Shown here piece after piece: positions 54,601 through 63,045 of a DNA stretch of 64,000 bases (the first letter of the stretch is position 1; each line of letters opens with the position of its first letter). A program made the translations under genes and the position numbers. The notes under the pieces were generated by a model. It was not told where the DNA came from and did no database searches. It saw nothing but the letters and a program-made list of their open reading frames with translations. This DNA is from Monoplex corrugatus (Eukaryota > Mollusca > Gastropoda > Littorinimorpha > Ranellidae): NCBI GenBank assembly GCA_030674185.1, contig JAPXFY010000023.1, positions 9,803,912 through 9,867,911 of the forward strand, read 5' to 3'.

Positions 54601-57600
54601 TCCCCTTTTCCTGTCAAAGGTGGAGTAAAAAACCCCCATCTCCCCTCTTCTGAAAATAGAGAATGACTGTCATAACGGTGGAGTAAAAGAACATCAACAA
54701 CAACAACAAAAAACACATGTTAAAACCCCATTTGTACATTCAAGTGAATGCAGGAGCTGCAGCTCATGAATAAGCAGGGGGGGGGGGGGGGGGAGGGATG
54801 AGATCCTCCCTCCCTCCTAGAGTTAGGAAATGATAGGGTTAAACAAACCATGCTGATACCATGATGATTGAAGGACAGGTGAAATTCTATGCCAATACCA
54901 TGATGATTGAAGGACAGGTGAAATTCTATGCCAATACCATGATGATTGAAGGACAGATGAAATTCTATGCCAATACCATGATGATTCAAGGACAGGTGAA
55001 ATTCTATGCCAATACCATGATGATTCAAGGACAGGTGAAATTCTATGCCAATACCATGACGATTGAATGACAGGTGAAATTCTATGCCAATACCATGATG
55101 ATTGAAGGACAAGTGAAATTCTATGCCAATACCATGATGATTGAATGACAGGTGAAATTCTATGCCAATACCATGATGATTGAATGACAGGTGAAATTCT
55201 ATGCCAATACCATGATGATTGAATGACAGGTGAAATTCTATGCCAACACCATGATGATTCAAGGACAGGTGAAATTCTATGCCAACACCATGATGATTCA
55301 AGGACAGGTGAAATTCTATGCCAATACCATGATGATTGAAGGACAGGTGAAATTCTATGCCAATACCATGATGATTCAAGGACAGGTGAAATTCTATGCC
55401 AATACCATGATGATTCAAGGACAGGTGAAATTCTATGCCAATACCATGATGATTGAAGGACAGGTGAAATTCAATCACTGTTCTCACCCAGTATCCTCTG
55501 AACCTGGCAGAGATGACCACCTGGGCAGCCTTCATCTTGAGGTACTGCGTGCGCTGGAACCATCCGCGCCACATCTTCTGGATCAGGGTGGCCAGGAAGT
55601 GCATGCGCTCCCGGCGTCGCTCCTCCATGTCAAACAGCTGACACAATCATCAACAAAACACATGGTTAGTGTGTGAAGATGTACTTTACACACAATCAGT
55701 GTACTGAGTTCAACATCCCTCTATCTCTGTTATTCATTTATTCAATATTTTTCTTTTTATGAATATACAAACTGCTAAATACATTCAAAATGTCTATGGA
55801 AACATAATTTTCTACACCCAAATGATAACACATCATACGCTTCAGCTACTCTTCCAGTTTACTTTTTTGAAATCTCCAATTCTTAACCCTCTGACTCCCA
55901 CACCCTATCCATTAACAGCAAAAACTTAACCCTTTGATTCTTTCACCCTATCCACCAGCTTCCTGCAGGAAGCTGATGGAGAGGGTGAGAGAATCGAAGA
56001 GTTAAGTTTTTGCTTTGCTAGCATGGTCGACAATGCAGGATGCTAGTGGACAAGGTGTGGGAGTCAAAGGGTTAAATTAAGAGATGATATCTCTAATCCA
56101 CCACTCTATCAAATCAGGCAACTGGACCATGTAAAAAAAACTGTTGTAGCCTAGCTGAGAGACGAACCCATGACCACAAGTGATCAGCTCTAAGCTAAGA
56201 GGCCATCTGAAACATATCCAGTAAAAACTGTAGCTGATTCTGGTGAGTGCCCATTGTTCATAGACAAGAAGCCCATCTTACCAGCTTGGGGTTTCTGATG
56301 AAGATCTTGGACTTGCCGAAAGCATATTCGTCTTGAGGGATCTGCTGTTCTTTCAGGATGAGCTGCACCCCATCACGTGGATACCCGCCCCGCCAGTGAG
56401 GCCAGGTGGCCGATGCCAGCATTTTGTAGCGGTACAGGAAACGCTCGTACACCTGGCGGAAGGCATAGCCTGCGCGGCGTACGCGGACATTCTCCATCAG
56501 TCTGTGTGTTGGAAAAAAATATCTTTATAAGTACTTAATAACACAAATAAATATAAACAAGGGCATTTTGTAAAGGTACAAGAAACGCTCATATATCTTT
56601 CAGAATGCACAGCCCACATGATGTATATGCATGCTCTTCATCAGTCTGTGTATTGATGTGTTCTTTGATGTCTGAATCAATTCAATATACATTCCATAAA
56701 CTCAATTCAACAGACTTTTCCATAAACTCAATTCAATAAACATTTCCACAAACTCAATTCAATAAACATTGCCATAAACTCAATTCAAGGAACAATTCCA
56801 TAAACTCAATTCAAGAAACATTTCCATAAACTCAGTTCAATAAACATTGCCATAAACTATGTACAGTCAATAAAATGCATTTGATGCCACGTGAAAAAGA
56901 TAGATAACACGTTTATCATACAGGATATTACCACATCAAAAACGACAATGATTATACTTTGATACTGTGAACTTAAAAGTTTTACACTTATTTTCATAAG
57001 GATCAATAAAACTTGTGGAAGCAGAGTTTAAATATTTTTATGTCGATTGGTTGACTATGCTGACAGAGCCACGGACTCAAAATCTGGTTCTCAAGTTTAA
57101 TTTCTGATGTTTTGAGTTTAATTTTAGACTGCGGCCTGTCCACTGACTGTCTTAATGTTCCAATCACTCCTGTAGTATCAGTCTATTGTTTCATAATCCT
57201 GTTCTCCTACTCTTCCCCATTTCCAATGCACAAGGTTTTGCACAGGCTCAACAAGTCTACCAAATAATTACTGGCAAATCTGTGTGAAGTATTCATTCGT
57301 TTGCTATTATCCTCCAAAAATATTTTCTCACTGTCAGAGTGCAAGGAATCCACGTTGAACACACTCTAAACCATGAACATATTACTGCCATCCCATCTTT
57401 TATGTACATTAAGTATCAATGTCTAAGCCCTTAATAATGGAGTTTCATGGCCCCTCAACCAACCGCACAATGAGCTCATACAGGGAACACCAAGACAGAC
57501 GACAGTTAGTCTATGCATGCCTACCCCAAGTATCGCACTTGATGTGTGACGATCTGCAGATCCAGTTCGTTGGGTTTCTTGAAGTCATTTGGCTGTAAGC

Positions 57601-59636
57601 ACACAACAACAACATGTTATTTAAGACAAAATATGCAAGAACACATGCACACAACATACTGAGACAGATGGATAAACAGGCACACCCACATACATACCAA
57701 GAACCCAATCATTAAAATTCATACAGAAATAAAACATAATCTGTCTTTAAAAGTTATGTGTACAACATGCAATAATTCTTTACAAGACTTCCTGATTAAT
57801 AATTAACCTCAGTGTAAAGTTTGCTGTATACTGTCCTAAAAGGGCCAGATTTTTGTCTCTCTCCCTCCCCCCCCCCCCCCCCTCTCAAATAACATTTGTA
57901 ACTCTCTTCTTTGTTCTGTCAGTGATAGAAAACAGTTGGCAAAATCTGGATGAAACATGTTTGGGTTTTGTGTGTCTTTCTCTCAGAGATTCTGCATCCC
58001 CTCCTTCCCCATTCCTAACATCCCTTGTTTTCCTCCTGAGACCCAAGCTGTTTGAGGTCAGTGTCAAAAGTAACCCAACTCAACCAGCCAGCATGAACAA
58101 ATGAAAGTAGAGATGTTCATTAACATGGCAAAGTGGTTAACACAATGAAGTGTTGACTGGCGAATCATGGGTCTGAACCCCCATCAGTTAAAAAAAAAAA
58201 ACATGACAGAAGGATTTTTCAATCCCGACCAATGCATACCCACAGTTGAGCATGCTATGTACGGGCTTGTTGGCAAGACTGTTATTGTTTACAGCCGACA
58301 ATGTAGAGCCAGATCAAGGCTATAACTGCTTCAAAACATATGAAACTTTTAACAGGAAAAAAACAAAAGAAAAGAAAATTAAGTACATATATCAATGCAT
58401 TCGTGCACAAAATGTAAGGACATGCCCCTGGCGTTGATCATTCCACCCAATTTATCGCACAGGGGACTTAAAAATATACCTGAATACAAATTTAAGCATA
58501 CCTAAGGACACCAAAACATAAATCAAAACGGGCCTGAATTACCTAAAATTGCTTCCGTGTATCTCACCTCCCTAGAGCCAAAAATGCACTTTAAAAAACA
58601 TGTACCCAATTATCAATCCAAAGAAAAAGTACATAAGACTTTATCGAACACATACAGGTGAATGGACCAGCAAGGCAGAAAATGATAGGAAGAAATGACA
58701 GAAAGCAAAGGAACAAGGCAGAAACAAAGAGAGAGACAGAAAAGAGGAAATTTCTAGCACAGAATTTCCAGAAGGTGGGGATACTATTTACACTGACAGA
58801 GCCCTTGGCATCCCCACAGGAGGTGTTTTGAGAATACTGGGACCACACACAATTGAGTGTCATGCACTTCACAGGACGTGTCATTAATGGTGTTGCTCAA
58901 ATTTCGACAGGATAGATTACGAAAATACATGCAGAACACAGCCCTGTCTCACGGTCTCAATCCAAAATTGGAACTCCATGTCATCATCACTATCACCCCT
59001 ATTTTAACCATCATAGTACTGTTAAATATTGTCTGCAGTTCTGCAACCCTTCATACTCTGCTCTAATGGTGACTTTGAGTCCAGTAAGTTTGGAGAAGCA
59101 AAATAAATGGTGTGCAGGTAGAGATCCAGAAGCAGGGCAGAAGATGAGGCAGGGGAAGAAAGGCAGCACTGTCCATGATATCAGCCTGCCAATTTATTAC
59201 TGGCAGCTTTGGGAGGAGCACATATGGAACTGTATCCTAGGGTAATGAATGTTTCCAAACAGTTCCACAATGCAGACAATGACCAATTATTGAGCTGTAA
59301 CTCAGAATCAAACAGACCGTTTCACTACATTCACTTTTTTCTACCTTTACACAGCGGATGTAGTTGGGGTTTTTGGACAACAGATTCTTCATCAACTCCG
59401 TCACTGAGATCTGCAAATAGGAAACCACAATACCATAAATAATATTAGTAATAATAACAATAATAATGATGATGATAACAACAACACAATATAATAATAA
59501 AGACAATAATAATGAAGTAATAATGATAACAAACAATAATGAGGACAATTTCTATAGCACCCATCCTAATCACTTCAGCTATTGGGCACTTTACAGATTA
59601 GTACATTAAGATCAAACACCCACACACACACCCACA

Positions 59637-59691
<55 letters not shown>

Positions 59692-59695
59692 ACAC

Positions 59696-59726
<31 letters not shown>

Positions 59727-61326
59727 ACACACACACACAAAATGAAGCAGGGCATGACAAAATCAAGAAGAGACAACAAGAATCAGAAACGCACAGACCT
59801 TGAACTGAGTTCCTGCTGTGGCTGGTCTCTTCAGGGACTTCTCTGATGGGTTGCCTGAAGAATATCATCATCATCATTTACTTCTGAGACATACACACAG
59901 ATCACTAACACCAGGAGTACACACACTATAACAAACTGTAATCTCCTGTACCACTTTTTTTAAAGTTGGTTCAATATGATTCAATACACTCTTATGACTA
60001 TCTTACACCATAAAACTGATACAGTCTCTTTTATAGAATACAAAAAAATCCAACACCAAGATAATTCTACTGGGCAATACAAAGCAAACCAACCAACCAA
60101 CCAACCAACCAACCAACCAACCAACCAACCAACCAACCAACCAAATATCTCTACAATTTTTGTTGTACTCAGCTTAAATCTAACTGGTTGCTCCAGATAT
60201 ATTTGTTGTTTCGCTCAATTCTTTGTCTTCTTTAATTAAACTCTACATGGTCAGACCACAGCTGGCGATGTATGTGGCCATTTTTCCAGTTCCTGCTGGC
60301 TGCCATGGGGTTTGGGTTTAAGTGATCACAGCAGTTGTAGTTGTGTAACTGGCCATGTTTCTTGTCACTCCACATAACAGGGATGACATCGCTGCAATAC
60401 AGATTCAGCTGCCTGGTCCTCTTGACAGTTGGGGTAAGTTGATGATGGTGTCAGTTTGAACTTGCAGTTCACGTGTATGTTGAGCACTTTGCCTGATGAT
60501 TTATTTAACTATATACTTACTACTCACAATGCCTTTTTTCTATATCGAAAAACTTTTATAAGTAAAAGATACTGTAAATTGTGAGAAAACGACCGGTTGC
60601 TGTGGTGTAGTGGTTAGCGCAACAGACTACCGACTGGAAGGTTGTGGATTCAAATTCCCATCAGTCCCTTCAAAAATCAGTGAGGGATTCTTTGGCTCTA
60701 ACCGGCTGCTACCGAGTTGGGTGTGCTATGGGCTCATTGGGAAGACTGGGACCACACAGTCAAGTCTCATCCACTTCATGGATGCATCACTGAGGATGTT
60801 GCTGAAATCTTCTGACCAGCACTGCAGGTGTCTTTATCTCTCGGGCCTAGCTGACGCCAGGATATATTATGATAGTAAGCGTAGAGTACAGCCCTGTCAC
60901 GCAGTCTCAATCCCAGATGGAACTCCACAGCATCATGATTATTATCTTCACTGACATCATCATCCTCGCATTGTAAAAACTGTGCCAGCTTCTGTGGGCA
61001 TCTAAGATGGCACAGAAAATGGGATGAAAAAGAAAAAAAGGTGAGCACAAAGGTAACCTCTGTGAGTATGATGATCCTTTAAAGAAATTATGAGAAAAGC
61101 TAAAAACTGTGAAACACAGATCATATGTAAGACAGGCCAGACAGTGCAACATAGAGGTCTCACCCTCAGGGAAGAGAGCTCGTAGCAATGGGTGTTCACA
61201 CTTGTACATGGACTGGGACAGGTCTCTGAACAACAGGTCGTTGTTTTTGTCCAAAAACCCTTCCACTTTGTAAGTCACCTGTACACACACACACACACAG
61301 ACACACAACACACACAACACACACAC

Positions 61327-61362
<36 letters not shown>

Positions 61363-62912
61363 ACGTGTATATATCATGTATAGCATTACAATGAACTGTA
61401 TGGTATTAATATCTTGTCACAATCAATTTACCATATTAAATTCCAACAGCTCCCCCCAGGAACAGCACACAGCCACAAAGCCATGCCACACCACCTCCTT
61501 TTTCTCTGACTATGGGTATTTTTGTTTTACCTATTACAATGGACTTCCCTACATAAACGAGTCCAAATGATTTTGAAGAACAGCGTTACACACACACAGA
61601 TACACACAACCAACATACACACACACGCATACACATACATGCATGCACACACACAACACACACACACACACAATGCACATGCACACATACACACACTGCA
61701 TTGTGTTACTGTACACCACTATTCTACATTGTATTATTCTGTACTGTACAGTATCAATAATCTACTGCAAAGTATCATTCCATATTAGATTATATTGTCC
61801 TGCACGATGCTGTTATTGCAGCACAACACACTGCAAACCCTGCCCCAAACATTATGTTTTTTTCCCTTTTAAAGCCTAGCCGAATGCATAGAGCCATATT
61901 AGGGCTGTAACCACTTCAAAACACCACACAATACTTCAACAGGAAAATAATCTAAGGAGATACCCCTGGCATTGACCACTCTGTCCAATTTACCACACAG
62001 GAGATTTACAAAAACATACCTAAATACAAATTTAAACATAACTAAGGACACTTAAACATATCTAAAAATCAGGCCTAAATTACCTAAAACTGCTTTTGCA
62101 TATCTCCTTTCCCTTGTGCCAAAAATGCACTTAATACATGTATTCAATATCAATCCAATGAGAAAGTACACAAGACTTTATCAAACACATACAGGTGAAT
62201 GGACCAGCAAGGCAGAAAATGACAGGAAGAAATGACAGAAAGCAAAAGGGAAGAAAGAAACAAAGACAATGACAGAAAAGAGGAAATTTCTGGCACAAAA
62301 TTTCCAGAAGGTGGGGATACTATTCATACTGAAAGAGCCCCCAGCATCCCCATGGAGTGATGTCCAAAACATCAACTCACACAAAACTGCTTGTATACTA
62401 CACGGCACAACACTCTATGATACAACAGCAGTTCCAGCACTTCCCATCCCAAACATCACCCACTCACATTGCCGGCATAGTGGCGAAGACGAAAGGCATC
62501 ATGGGGCAGGGTTTTGTCAGACTGGTTTTTGCGGCAGTTGCGACTCTCATAGTGAGGATGGCCGGCGCATCGCTCATCCAGTTTGGCCAGGAAGGTGTGG
62601 TCTGTGGTGTTACCTGGCCGCAAGCACTCCTCGTCCAGTAGCGACAGTATGCCTGATACGCTCTAAAACAGTGACACAGACAAAAGTTTTACTTTGTGAA
62701 AATATCAGAGAACAAGAGAGAGAAGGGAGGAAGAGAGAGAGAGAGAGAAGACAGGGGGAAAGAGAGAGAGACAGGAGGGGAGAGGGAGAGAGAGAGAGAG
62801 AAGGAGAGAGACAGACAGAGAGAGAGAGACAGAGACAGAGAGAGAGAGGGAGACAGACAGACAGACAGAGAGAGAGAGAGAGAGGGAGACAGAGAGAGAG
62901 AGAGAGACAGAC

Positions 62913-62944
<32 letters not shown>

Positions 62945-62997
62945 AGAAGAGAGAGACAGACAGACAGAGAGAGAAGAGAGAGACAGGACAGACAGAC

Positions 62998-63045
<48 letters not shown>

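Larger units (their letters stand above)
57593..59344 (-). other. Intron E-F, 1.75 kb
   Basis: Dominated by the SINE interrupted by family R. Also a C-run at about 57867-57882 and the tail piece at 59160-59260. 57600-58120 is otherwise unclassified. Confidence 0.7.
59855..61163 (-). other. Intron C-D, 1.3 kb
   Basis: Holds the (AACC)n tract and the full-length SINE. 60145-60590 is unclassified. Confidence 0.7.
61279..62467 (-). other. Intron B-C, 1.2 kb
   Basis: Two CA-rich tracts (61279-61365, 61588-61700), a family R repeat (61856-62366) and little unassigned sequence. Confidence 0.7.

Noticed and set aside
55230..55676. 148-codon plus-strand open frame with KFYANTMMI(E/Q)GQV repeats
   Set aside because: Opposite-strand reading of the 39-bp array and exon H; the array period of 39 keeps several frames open.
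58591..62408. Shared minus-strand peptide NSIPTFWKFCARNFLFS in two places
   Set aside because: Both are in family R repeat copies. The similarity follows from the DNA repeat; the flanking frames differ and other copies do not keep it open.
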